Positions 9,187 to 17,059 of a DNA stretch of 64,000 nucleotides are shown here, piece after piece. The notes under the pieces were generated by a model. The model ran no database searches. It was not told the DNA's origin and was given only the letters and a program-made list of their open reading frames with translations. How positions within the stretch are numbered: the first letter of the stretch is position 1; each line of letters opens with the position of its first letter. The DNA is from CF-13 sp036782775 (lineage in GTDB: Bacteria; Chloroflexota; Dormibacteria; CF-121): assembly GCA_036782775.1 (NCBI GenBank), contig DAIPYJ010000007.1, positions 11,261 through 75,260 of the forward strand, read 5' to 3'. Position numbers and translations under genes: made by a program.

Positions 9187-9336
9187 TCAGCGCAGTAGCA
9201 GTTGGGTCACGGCGATCGCCGCCAGCGCGACGGCCACCAGGGCGGCGGCGACCAGCAGCAGCGGTCGAGCGCGCCGGCCGAGACGGGGCGGCGCAAAGTC
9301 GACGGCGACCTGGGGCTTGCGATCAGGCCGCGACAC
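9187..9336 (-). CDS. 49-residue single-helix membrane protein in the pilus operon
   Basis: A very short gene. The protein has a basic N-terminal half (MSRPDRKPQVAVDF, then RLGRRAR) and one transmembrane helix to the C-terminus (LLLVAAALVAVALAAIAVTQ). The GTG start at 9336 lies 8 nt after a perfect AAGGAGG, which is strong evidence for translation. The gene overlaps the end of pilM by 14 bases. In many bacteria pilM is followed by pilN, whose N-terminus is a short cytoplasmic stretch plus one helix. This could therefore be a reduced PilN analogue that binds PilM, but no sequence identity is claimed. Confidence 0.6.
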   Translation of the reverse strand: MSRPDRKPQVAVDFAPPRLGRRARPLLLVAAALVAVALAAIAVTQLLLR

Positions 9337-10234
9337 CGGTGTCACCTCCTTGTGACGGGCTGAGGCGAGGCTGCCAGCGCTCCTGCTGAAGGAGGCCGAT
9401 TTCGGCGAAATGCGCCTGCCAGGGAAAGTCCGCGGATGCCTGCAGCCGAGTTTGCGGCGAACGAGCCTGGAAGCCGAAGCTTTGCCCGGCGCGTTCCGGT
9501 CCGCCATCGAGAAAAGCGAAGCGGCCACTCACCACAAGTGGTGTCCAGGGTCCGATGCTGATATCCGGCGCGGCGCCGCGCATGAACTTGACCAGCGCGG
9601 CCACCGAGAGGGATAGCTCCTCGAACTGCGCCTCGGCGTCGTCGGGGGGAGCGTCCAGTTGAAAGGTTCGCAAGAACCTGGGCCGGCCGCCGGCCATCAG
9701 GACCAGGGTCGCCTCGACGGCGCCCCACTCGAGCAGCAAGCCGTCGGCGACCCCCATGCCACGTGCCAGGGCCAGCGGCTTCAGGTCCATCCGTTCGACC
9801 GTGAGCCCTGCCGCGCCCAGTGCCGAGATGACGCCGTCGATCATGGCCCGCCGGGCAGCCACCAGGTAGACGGCGTATCCGCTGGCAATCCGCTGCGCCT
9901 GCCAGGCGAAATAGACATCCTCGGGATCCAGCGGAATCAACCTCCGCCCTTCAAACAGCACGGCACTGCTCAGCTCGCTGGCAGGAAGGCGGGGCAAACG
10001 AAAGTCGCGAAAGGCTGTTCCGGTCTCGGCAATGGCCACTCGCACCGTTCCGGGAGAAAATCGCTGCTCCTGGATGACGCCGCGAACCACGGCGGTCAGC
10101 AAGGGCGTCGGGATGCCATCGACGACCGCCCCATCTGGCAAGAGCATCTCGGCATGGCGCGTGAGCTGTCGGCCGTCCGCCTCCAACAGTCGCAACTCGC
10201 GATTGCCAAGGTCGAGACCAAGCCGCCGGCTCAC
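9323..10234 (-). CDS. pilM: Type IV pilus assembly protein PilM
   Basis: FtsA/actin-like ATP-binding protein that forms the cytoplasmic platform of the pilus machine. The 303 residues begin at GTG 10234, which overlaps the stop of the preceding gene (GTGA), so translation is probably coupled. The N-terminus RRLGLDLGNRELRLLE is the typical phosphate-1 strand of PilM. Later parts (ALGAAGLTVERMDLKPLALAR, LEWGAVEATLVLM) match the two-lobe fold. It is followed by the 49-residue membrane peptide rather than full pilN/pilO genes. Confidence 0.82.
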   Translation of the reverse strand: MSRRLGLDLGNRELRLLEADGRQLTRHAEMLLPDGAVVDGIPTPLLTAVVRGVIQEQRFSPGTVRVAIAETGTAFRDFRLPRLPASELSSAVLFEGRRLIPLDPEDVYFAWQAQRIASGYAVYLVAARRAMIDGVISALGAAGLTVERMDLKPLALARGMGVADGLLLEWGAVEATLVLMAGGRPRFLRTFQLDAPPDDAEAQFEELSLSVAALVKFMRGAAPDISIGPWTPLVVSGRFAFLDGGPERAGQSFGFQARSPQTRLQASADFPWQAHFAEIGLLQQERWQPRLSPSQGGDTGVAA

Positions 10235-10668
10235 TGGTAGGCCTCCCAGGTCACGGCAGAGGTTCCGTTTCCGAGCTCCGTCACGAGGGCCGTCAAGCTC
10301 CGCGCGGTGCCGCTGGCGGTAATCGTGAGGTTCCAGGTGGCGCCGTTGCCATGACAGGGGTTTCCTTTTCGGATGCGGGTGGTGACCGTAATTGGCGAAC
10401 CGGCGTAGTTCAGGGTCACCGCACTCGTTCCAGGCGCATTGCAGCCATTGCCGTTCTTGTCGTCGATCGCTTGCATGCCATAGGCGAGCCCGGCGTCGAG
10501 CGCGTAGGTTGTGCGCGTGTCCGCCTTCACACCGGAGAGGCTGAGGAAAGCGCTGCTGGCCAGCGTCAGCGCCGCCGCAACAACGAGCAAGAAGGCGGCG
10601 ACAAAGGTCATCACGATGAGCAATGCCTGGCCGGCTTCGGCGTGACGCTGAGGACGCATCAGAAGCAT
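10231..10668 (-). CDS. PilX-like pilus assembly membrane protein
   Basis: 145 residues with a polar N-terminus containing GQALL, a single long hydrophobic helix (LIVMTFVAAFLLVVAAALTLASS), and an extracytoplasmic domain with two cysteines (GCNAP, NPCHG). This layout resembles PilX/TadE-like proteins encoded beside minor pilins; sequence similarity beyond the layout is not claimed. It overlaps the upstream prepilin gene by 10 bases and the downstream pilM by 4, so it belongs to the operon. Confidence 0.65.
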   Translation of the reverse strand: MLLMRPQRHAEAGQALLIVMTFVAAFLLVVAAALTLASSAFLSLSGVKADTRTTYALDAGLAYGMQAIDDKNGNGCNAPGTSAVTLNYAGSPITVTTRIRKGNPCHGNGATWNLTITASGTARSLTALVTELGNGTSAVTWEAYQ

Positions 10669-11129
10669 CCACCAGGCCGGTTACCGACGTTCAAGGTCGA
10701 CGCGCTGGCGCCGGTCGTCGACGGCTGAATGGTGACTGTGGCGTAGCAACCGATCGTCATCAGGGTGATGCTGGTGATCTCCCGGGCGGCCGTCTGGGCG
10801 CTCCCGTTGACGGTCCTGATCAGGTTGTTGCTGCCGTCCACGCTGTAGATCACGGTCGTCAGCGTCGCCGGAGCTCCATAGGTCAGGGTGATGGTGCTGA
10901 CGCCGCCGGCGGTTCCGGGCACGAGTGCATTGGCGCTGTTGAGATCCTTGACCAGGACCAGGCTGGCTTCGTTGACCGCCGTGTCGGCCGCGATCGCGCG
11001 CGCTTCCGTTGTCAGCGTCTGGTAGCCGACCAGGAAGGTGCCGGCGAGGGCGATGCTGACCACCACCATGATCGCGACGCCGACCGCCATTTCCACCAGG
11101 GTGAAGCCATGCTGCTGGCTACGCCTCAT
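10659..11129 (-). CDS. Prepilin-type minor pilin, PilW/GspJ-like
   Basis: 156-residue minor pilin. The leader MRRSQQHG precedes FTLVEMAVGVAIMVVVSIAL, a type III prepilin signal with Glu at mature position 5. The rest is a beta-rich extracytoplasmic domain. Minor pilins prime and cap the fibre. It overlaps its neighbours by 4 bases (ATGA) upstream and 10 bases downstream. Assignment to PilW rather than another minor pilin rests on size and gene order. Confidence 0.75.
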   Translation of the reverse strand: MRRSQQHGFTLVEMAVGVAIMVVVSIALAGTFLVGYQTLTTEARAIAADTAVNEASLVLVKDLNSANALVPGTAGGVSTITLTYGAPATLTTVIYSVDGSNNLIRTVNGSAQTAAREITSITLMTIGCYATVTIQPSTTGASASTLNVGNRPGGCF

Positions 11130-11506
11130 GGTTGCTCCTTCAGAAAGAGAAGCTGCTCCCTACTACTGTTGGGACCGCTGACCGTAAGGCTGATCTCTTG
11201 CAGCCCGGCATCCGGGTTGGTGGTCTTGAAGCTGACCGGTGGTCCGGCAGCGTAGTTGAGGACTTGATAGCTGAACGAATAGCCAGCGCTGGTGAGGTTG
11301 GTATAGGTACCCGTCGTCGAGTACGCCTGACTCTTGATGTATTCGGCGTTGGAGCGGGTCAGGGTGTCAAGCTTGGTCAGTTGCTGATGGCGCGTCGCCG
11401 CGATGGTTGCCGCAGAAAACGCGCTCAGGATCGAGACGACGATGACGGCAAGCAGCGCGACCGCCACGGTGGTCTCGATCAGCGTGAAGCCGCGCTTGCG
11501 GTTCAT
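11126..11506 (-). CDS. Prepilin-type minor pilin, PilV/GspI-like
   Basis: 126-residue minor pilin with a very short leader, MNRKRG, then FTLIETTVAVALLAVIVVSIL. This is a clear prepilin peptidase site with Glu at mature position 5. The C-terminal domain is small. It overlaps pilC upstream and the next prepilin gene downstream by 4 bases each, consistent with a coupled operon. Confidence 0.75.
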   Translation of the reverse strand: MNRKRGFTLIETTVAVALLAVIVVSILSAFSAATIAATRHQQLTKLDTLTRSNAEYIKSQAYSTTGTYTNLTSAGYSFSYQVLNYAAGPPVSFKTTNPDAGLQEISLTVSGPNSSREQLLFLKEQP

Positions 11507-12729
11507 TTGATCGCCCCCACCAGCCCGTACATTGCCGAGATCAGCGAGATGGCGATAAAGCCGACGACCGCGCCGACCGCGATCGTCATCGCCGGCTCGA
11601 TCATGGCCGTCATCGAGCGAATCCGATGGTCGAGCTCTTCTTCGTAGAACTCGGCGGCCTGCTCCAGGTAGGTGTCGAGCGTTCCTGTCTCTTCACCAAC
11701 GCGAACCATCTGCGTCAGCATTGGCGGAAAGAGATGGGTGCGGAGCAGCGGGCCGGCGAAGCCTTCGCCTCCCGTCATCTGTTCCTTGACCCCGCGTAGG
11801 CCCTCCTGAAAGACGCGGTTTCCCGTGCTGGCGATCACGGCGTCGAAGGTCTGACCGAGCGGCACGCCTGCTTTCAAGACCATGGCAAGGGTTCGGGCAA
11901 AGCGGTTCAGGATCGCCGAGAGCACGATCGGGCCGAAAACGGGGATCCTGATCGCGATCACGTCCTTTCGATATCGGCCCCAATCGGTGCGGAGCGCCGC
12001 GACGGTGCCGGTGACCAGGGCGGCCAGGCCAACGCCGACTTCGAGCGCCCAGGTTTCCAGGAAGGTGACGATCCCGAGCAGAATGCGGGTCGGCAACGGT
12101 AGCTCGACCTTGAACTCGGCAAAGATGCGCACAAATGCCGGCAGCGCGAAAACCACGAGGATGATGACGACCCCGACGGCCAGCAGCAGGATGACGGTCG
12201 GATAGATCAGCGCCGATCGCAACCGTCGCAGGGTGTTCAGGTCACGCCGGAGATAGACCGCGAGCTGTTGCAGCGTCGCCTCGAGATTTCCGGTCAGCTC
12301 GGCGACGCGGATCAGGTCGATATAGAGCTGAGAGAAGACGTTCGAGTGCTTGGCGAGGGCATCAGAAAGGTTGAGCCCACGTTCAAGGTCGTCGAGGATG
12401 GCAAGAATGACGCGCTTGAAGAGGGGTGAGGCCGCTTCTTCCGCCATGGTGCCAAGCGCGCGGCTCATCGGAACGCCGGCGCCGACGAAGGTTGCCAGCT
12501 GTCGAGTGAAGAGGATGATGTCGGCTTGTGAAATGCGAAACAAGGTGGGGAAGTAATCCGCCATCGTCTTGGCTGGTGGCGCCGGGTAGAGGCGGACGAT
12601 CTTGAGCCCCTGCAGCCAGAGGCTCTGTTCGGCAGCGGAGCTGCCTTCGGCCTCGACCCGACCCTCGCGGCGCTCACCGTTCTCGGTGTACGCGCGATAG
12701 GCGTAGCTAGGCACCGCTGCCCTCGACAT
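11503..12729 (-). CDS. pilC: Type IV pilus inner-membrane platform protein PilC (GspF family)
   Basis: 408 residues with the two repeated GspF domains, each preceding hydrophobic helices (LIYPTVILLLAVGVVIILVVF mid-protein and MTIAVGAVVGFIAISLISAMYG at the end). Diagnostic motifs include FTRQLATFVGAGVPMSRAL and MVRVGEETGTLDTYLEQAAEFYE. PilC couples the PilB/PilT motors to fibre growth and retraction. The start lies 23 bases inside pilB and the stop overlaps the next prepilin gene, so expression follows pilB. Confidence 0.93.
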   Translation of the reverse strand: MSRAAVPSYAYRAYTENGERREGRVEAEGSSAAEQSLWLQGLKIVRLYPAPPAKTMADYFPTLFRISQADIILFTRQLATFVGAGVPMSRALGTMAEEAASPLFKRVILAILDDLERGLNLSDALAKHSNVFSQLYIDLIRVAELTGNLEATLQQLAVYLRRDLNTLRRLRSALIYPTVILLLAVGVVIILVVFALPAFVRIFAEFKVELPLPTRILLGIVTFLETWALEVGVGLAALVTGTVAALRTDWGRYRKDVIAIRIPVFGPIVLSAILNRFARTLAMVLKAGVPLGQTFDAVIASTGNRVFQEGLRGVKEQMTGGEGFAGPLLRTHLFPPMLTQMVRVGEETGTLDTYLEQAAEFYEEELDHRIRSMTAMIEPAMTIAVGAVVGFIAISLISAMYGLVGAIK

Positions 12730-14431
12730 GGACCGACCGGATTACTTCGCTAATCGTCGTCAGGCCCTCGTCGACCTTGGCGATGCCCGCGCTTCGCAGC
12801 GTCATCATGCCTTCGCCGATGGCGCGTTCCCGTAGCGCTTCCGGCGGAGCATCACGAACCAGCAGGCGCTTGATCGCCTCGCTCATCCGCAGCACCTCGT
12901 AAACCCCGATCCGGCCGAGGTAGCCGGTGTGCGCGCACGAGGCGCACCCCGTGCCACGCCGAAACTCGGTCGCGACCCCGCCGGCGGCGCGGTAAAAACC
13001 GAGCTCATCCGCAGGCGGCTCGTAGCCTACGGCGCATTGCAGGCAGATCCGGCGCACCAGGCGCTGCGCCAGGACCCCGATCACGGCGGACGTCACCATG
13101 AACGATTCGATGCCCATTTCGATAAATCGATAGATGGCGCCGATGGCGTCGGTGGCATGGAGGGACGAGAGAACCAGGTGGCCGGTGAGCGCCGACTGCA
13201 CCGAGATCTCGGCCGTCTCCTTGTCGCGGATCTCGCCGACCAGGATGGCGTCCGGGTCCTGCCGGAGGATGGCGCGCAAGCCATTGGCGAAGCTGATCCC
13301 AGCCAGACGGTTGATCTGGATCTGGTTGACGCCTTCGAAGGTGTATTCGACCGGATCCTCGATCGTCATGATGTTGCGCTCGACATGGTCGAGCTCGTTG
13401 AGCGAGGAATAGAGCGTGGTCGTCTTGCCACTTCCGGTCGGCCCGCTGACGAGCACCATGCCGTAAGGCGATCGGATCAACGAACGGTAGCCGTCAAGGG
13501 CCGAGGGCGCGAAGCCGAGGCTATCGAGGCCGAGGATCGATCGCGACCGTTCGAGCAGCCGGAGCACGACCTTCTCGCCCCAGATGGTCTCGATCGTTCC
13601 GACCCGGATGTCGAGGGGCCGTCCTTCGACGGTTGTCTGGATCTGGCCGTCCTGGCTGTGCCGGCGGTCGACGATATCGAGGTTGGCGAGCAGCTTGACG
13701 CGGGAGGCGATCGGCGCCGCCAGCGTCGCGGGCAGCCGGGTCGCCTCATGCAGGACGCCGTCGATGCGAAAGCGAACCCGCAGATGATCTTGCTGCGGCT
13801 CGATGTGGATGTCGGAAGCGCGCTCCTCGGCGCCTTCGGCAATGATCAGGTCGACGATCTGCACCACCGGCGCATCCTTGTTGACTTCGGCCAGACGGCG
13901 GCTCGGCCCCGCAGGCCGAAGCGTTTCCTCGAAGGAGCGGACGTGACGGTCGACGCCGGTTCGCAGCTTGTAGAACTGTCCGATCGCCTGCTCGATCTCC
14001 GAGCGCACGCCCAGCAGCGGCTTGATCCGTTTCCGCGTCAGCACCTTCAGCTCGGCGAACAGGGCCAGGTCGCCGGGGTCGACGGTGGCAACCTCCAGCT
14101 CGTCCTTGTCGAGACGGACCGGCAGGATGGCATGCTCGCGGGCGTAGGCCTCGGGGATGAGCGCCAGCGCATCTTTCTCGACTCGGGTACGCGTGAAATC
14201 GATCAGCGGCACCTTGAAGTGCTGGCTGAGCACGCGCGCCAGCGCCTTTTCCTCAACCAGCCCCTGGGCCAGCAGGACCTGCCCAAGCGGCTGTCGGCGC
14301 CGCCGCTGCTCGCCCAAGGCGGCGTCGAGCTGTTCGAGGGTCAGCAACCCGTTCTCGAGCAGCAGCTCTCCCAGTCGTTTATCCTGCCGAAGCCCGAGGC
14401 CGCTGGTTGGTTGACGTTCGACCGCGCTCAC
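12707..14431 (-). CDS. pilB: Type IV pilus extension ATPase PilB (GspE family)
   Basis: 574-residue hexameric ATPase that powers fibre extension. An N-terminal MshEN-like domain (about 20-160) is followed by the ATPase core with Walker A GPTGSGKTTTLYSS, the Asp box (MTIEDPVEY), Walker B (ILVGEIRD) and the His box (LSSLHATDAIGA). Near the C-terminus two CxxC pairs (CLQC, CASC) form the zinc site seen in PilB/GspE. GTG at 14431 overlaps the stop of the HTH gene by 4 bases. PilB N-terminal domains of this class often bind c-di-GMP, which would fit the many GGDEF proteins in the window; that link is an inference. Confidence 0.94.
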   Translation of the reverse strand: MSAVERQPTSGLGLRQDKRLGELLLENGLLTLEQLDAALGEQRRRRQPLGQVLLAQGLVEEKALARVLSQHFKVPLIDFTRTRVEKDALALIPEAYAREHAILPVRLDKDELEVATVDPGDLALFAELKVLTRKRIKPLLGVRSEIEQAIGQFYKLRTGVDRHVRSFEETLRPAGPSRRLAEVNKDAPVVQIVDLIIAEGAEERASDIHIEPQQDHLRVRFRIDGVLHEATRLPATLAAPIASRVKLLANLDIVDRRHSQDGQIQTTVEGRPLDIRVGTIETIWGEKVVLRLLERSRSILGLDSLGFAPSALDGYRSLIRSPYGMVLVSGPTGSGKTTTLYSSLNELDHVERNIMTIEDPVEYTFEGVNQIQINRLAGISFANGLRAILRQDPDAILVGEIRDKETAEISVQSALTGHLVLSSLHATDAIGAIYRFIEMGIESFMVTSAVIGVLAQRLVRRICLQCAVGYEPPADELGFYRAAGGVATEFRRGTGCASCAHTGYLGRIGVYEVLRMSEAIKRLLVRDAPPEALRERAIGEGMMTLRSAGIAKVDEGLTTISEVIRSVHVEGSGA

Positions 14432-14619
14432 GCCGCGGCTCGGATCGGCCCTCGGAGCTGCTTGCGGATCTCTTCGAGCATCTCCGGCGTAAAGCGAAGA
14501 TGCCGGCCTGGAGTACGAAACGCCGCCTGGATGTCGCCACGGTTCACCGCTCGGATCAAGGTCGACTTGCTGATGCCCAGCACGCGGGCGGCTTCGGACG
14601 TCGACAGGGCCGGCTTCAT
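14428..14619 (-). CDS. BldC-like helix-turn-helix DNA-binding protein
   Basis: A 63-residue protein made almost entirely of one excisionase/MerR-type helix-turn-helix (LSTSEAARVLGISKSTLIRAV) with a basic wing (FRTPGRHLRFT). Size and layout resemble BldC of Actinobacteria, a stand-alone regulator. It overlaps pilB by 4 bases and follows pilT by 44 bp, so it probably controls or is co-expressed with the pilus genes. The target is unknown. Confidence 0.75.
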   Translation of the reverse strand: MKPALSTSEAARVLGISKSTLIRAVNRGDIQAAFRTPGRHLRFTPEMLEEIRKQLRGPIRAAA

Positions 14620-14663
14620 CAGCTCTCCAAGCGGAGCAAACGCGTCAACTGCCGCAAACTTGC

Positions 14664-15749
14664 TTAGGCGGCCAGGCGGCGCAGTTCCTCAGGGTGCTGG
14701 CTCCGGGTGGCCGCGAGGTTGTAATCGATCAGACCGGCGCGGATGAGGTCGCTGAGACTTCGCTCCATGGTGTTCATGCCCTCCTTGGCGCTCGTCTCCA
14801 GCACGTTGCGCAACTGGCGGGTTTTCCCCTCCTTGATCAGGTTCTGGACCGCGATCGTGTTGAGCAGAACCTCGAAGGCGGCGACTCGGCCCGGCCCGTC
14901 GCGCCGAGGCAGCAGCTGCTGATAGATCACCGCCGCCAGCGTGCTCGACAATTGAATGCGGACCTGCTGTTGCTGCTCCGCCGGGAAGACGTCGACGATG
15001 CGGTCGACGGCCTGGGTGGTGTCGTTGGTATGCAAGGTCGCCAGCACCAGGTGGCCGGTTTCGGCGATCGTGATCGCCGCCGCGATCGTCTCGAGGTCGC
15101 GCATCTCACCCACCAGGAGCACGTCGGGAGTCTGGCGCAGGGCGGCGCGCAGGGCGTCCGAAAAGGAGGCGACGTCCGCGCCCACCTCCCGTTGCTCGAC
15201 AATACTGCGCTGATGCCGGTAGACATACTCGATCGGATCCTCGATCGTGATCACGTGGCAGGGCCGGTTGGCGACGATGTCGCTCACCATGGCGGCCAGC
15301 GTCGAGGACTTGCCCGACCCGGTTGGACCGGTGACCAGGATCAGTCCCTGGTTGAGCTTGGTGAGCCCGCGGACCACCACCGGCACGCCCAGCTGGTCGA
15401 AATTCGGAATCTGGTAGGGGATGAGCCGCAGGGCCAGCCCGACCGAGCCCCGCTGCATGAAGGCGTTGATCCGGAAGCGCGCCTCGCCGCGCCAGTTGAA
15501 GGAGAAATCGAGATCGCGGCGCTCCTGGAACTGCTTCCAGCGCTCCCCCGACAGCACTTCGCGCGCCATCTGCTCGATCTGCTCGGGGCGCAGCGGCTGC
15601 GGCGCGATCGGGACGAGCGCGCCGTCCTTGCGCATGGTGGGCGGCGCCCCGGCGGAGAGGACGAGGTCGGACGCCGCCTGCTCCAGGAGGACCTGCAGAT
15701 AGGCGTCAATCGTCAGGGCTGGCTGGGCTGGCTGGCCGGAGGGCGCCAT
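14664..15749 (-). CDS. pilT: Type IV pilus retraction ATPase PilT
   Basis: 361-residue ATPase for pilus retraction and twitching. It has Walker A GPTGSGKSSTLAAM, the Asp box VITIEDPIEYVY, Walker B VLLVGEMRD, the His box LATLHTNDTTQAVDRI, and the C-terminal AVQNLIKEGK that corresponds to the AIRNLIRE signature of PilT. The ATG start at 15749 shares its last base pair with the start codon of the divergent prepilin-peptidase-like gene, so the two genes have no intergenic space. Confidence 0.94.
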   Translation of the reverse strand: MAPSGQPAQPALTIDAYLQVLLEQAASDLVLSAGAPPTMRKDGALVPIAPQPLRPEQIEQMAREVLSGERWKQFQERRDLDFSFNWRGEARFRINAFMQRGSVGLALRLIPYQIPNFDQLGVPVVVRGLTKLNQGLILVTGPTGSGKSSTLAAMVSDIVANRPCHVITIEDPIEYVYRHQRSIVEQREVGADVASFSDALRAALRQTPDVLLVGEMRDLETIAAAITIAETGHLVLATLHTNDTTQAVDRIVDVFPAEQQQQVRIQLSSTLAAVIYQQLLPRRDGPGRVAAFEVLLNTIAVQNLIKEGKTRQLRNVLETSAKEGMNTMERSLSDLIRAGLIDYNLAATRSQHPEELRRLAA

Positions 15750-16168
15750 TGATCGACATCCTGTGCAACCTCCTCGGCGCAGCCTTCTTGCTTCCGCTGG
15801 GGAGTGCCCTTGGCAGCTTCTTTGAGGTGGTTCTCGATCGCGTGCCGCGCGGCGAATCGCTGCTCTGGCCCCCCTCCCATTGCCGCATCTGCAACCGGCG
15901 GCTGACGCCCGACGAGCTGGTGCCCGTGATCAGCTACCTGGCGCAGCATGGGCGCTGCCGAGGCTGCGACACGAGGATCGGCCGCGGCGTCCCGATTCGC
16001 GAGGGGCTGAGCGGGCTGGCGCTGGGTCTTCCCTGGCTGCTGGCCGGCTGCCAGTATCCGTCGATCGCGCTTGGTGTTGGCATCGTCGCGCTCCTCGTGA
16101 TCTGGATCGCTCGCGGGCTCACCCAGGGTCCCTTGCCGCGGACGCCGGACAGAACCAAAAGCAATTAA
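15749..16168 (+). CDS. N-terminal domain of a prepilin peptidase (PilD), without the protease domain
   Basis: 139 residues. An N-terminal helix with GSALGSFFEVVLDRVPRGES matches the start of PilD. It is followed by the cysteine-rich cytoplasmic domain with two CxxC pairs (HCRIC, RCRGC) and GRGVPIREGLSG, then one or two helices and a short polar end. In full PilD this is the methylase half; the A24 protease half with its two catalytic Asp residues is missing. The start is probably TTG at 15749, overlapping the divergent pilT start. It may be a stand-alone methylase, with the protease encoded elsewhere, or a degraded remnant. Confidence 0.75.
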   Translation: MIDILCNLLGAAFLLPLGSALGSFFEVVLDRVPRGESLLWPPSHCRICNRRLTPDELVPVISYLAQHGRCRGCDTRIGRGVPIREGLSGLALGLPWLLAGCQYPSIALGVGIVALLVIWIARGLTQGPLPRTPDRTKSN

Positions 16169-16198
16169 GGCTGCCGACCGACGTTACCTGTAACGGTT

Positions 16199-17053
16199 GT
16201 GAAACTGACGGGCCCGCTGCTGCGCGAAGTCGTCGGCATCCGGCGAATCGTCGCGCTGGCGATTCTGCTCGCGGCGGTAGCCGCCGTCGCTTACCTGGAG
16301 CGGTCGGTCGCCGGTGACATCGATCTCCGTCTGGTCTATTTCTTGATCGTCCTCTCGGGCGCGATGCTGCTGCCGCGGATGGTCGCGTTGAGCGTGGCGG
16401 CGGCGGTCGCGGTCGTCAGCGTCGGGGTTAGTGGCGCCCAGGGCATGAGCCTGGCTATCAACGGCGTCACCCATCTGCTGATGTACGGCTACGCGGCGCT
16501 GCTCACCAACAACTGGGAGCAGGAACGCCGGCGCCTGATGCGGATGAGCCGGGTCGACGACCTCACCGGGCTCTACAACCTGCGCGCTCTCAAGGAGCAA
16601 CTGCCGATCTGGCTGGGACCGGCGGCGCGGACCGGCCGGCGCATGACGGTGATGATGATGGACATCGACGGCTTCAAAGAGGTCAACGACCGGCTCGGCC
16701 ATGGTACCGGCAACGAGCTGCTCAAAGAAGTCGCCAACCTGCTTCGCTTCGCCGTGCGCATCGGCGACGAACCCTTCCGCTTCGGGGGCGACGAGTTCGT
16801 CTTGCTGCTGGCCGACGCCGACGCCGACGGAGCCATGGTGGTCGGGACCCGCATCCAGGACATCTACCGCTCCATGGGACAGACGCTCCGCGGCACCAAT
16901 ATCGACGTCTCGTTCAGCGTCGGTCTCGCGATTTTTCCCGATGATGGCGCCACCCCTGAGCTGCTGCTGGCGCGCGCCGATCAAGCGCTCTATCAGGCGA
17001 AGCGGAGCGGCGCCGGCAAGATCGCCCGTTACCGCGAATCTGCCGCCGCCTGA
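16199..17053 (+). CDS. Membrane-bound diguanylate cyclase (GGDEF)
   Basis: 284 residues: an N-terminal membrane region with about four helices (residues 15-105), then a GGDEF domain. The active-site motif FGGDEF is intact at about 196-200, and an upstream RIGD five residues away forms the inhibitory I-site. Substrate-binding elements DDLTGLYN and MDIDGFKEVND are present. It is likely to make c-di-GMP. The GTG start at 16199 lies 30 bp after the PilD-like gene, so it could be co-transcribed and feed the PilB motor. Confidence 0.9.
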   Translation: MKLTGPLLREVVGIRRIVALAILLAAVAAVAYLERSVAGDIDLRLVYFLIVLSGAMLLPRMVALSVAAAVAVVSVGVSGAQGMSLAINGVTHLLMYGYAALLTNNWEQERRRLMRMSRVDDLTGLYNLRALKEQLPIWLGPAARTGRRMTVMMMDIDGFKEVNDRLGHGTGNELLKEVANLLRFAVRIGDEPFRFGGDEFVLLLADADADGAMVVGTRIQDIYRSMGQTLRGTNIDVSFSVGLAIFPDDGATPELLLARADQALYQAKRSGAGKIARYRESAAA

Positions 17054-17059
17054 ACCTCT

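Noticed and set aside
10235..10672. An apparent 150-residue N-terminal extension of pilM
   Set aside because: It is the out-of-frame reading of the PilX-like gene; PilM homology starts exactly at GTG 10234.
12929..14746. A 605-residue open frame on the plus strand, antisense to pilB
   Set aside because: It mirrors pilB codon structure in a GC-rich genome, is full of Asp/Arg/Gly low-order sequence and has no recognisable domain. pilB on the other strand has all its motifs.
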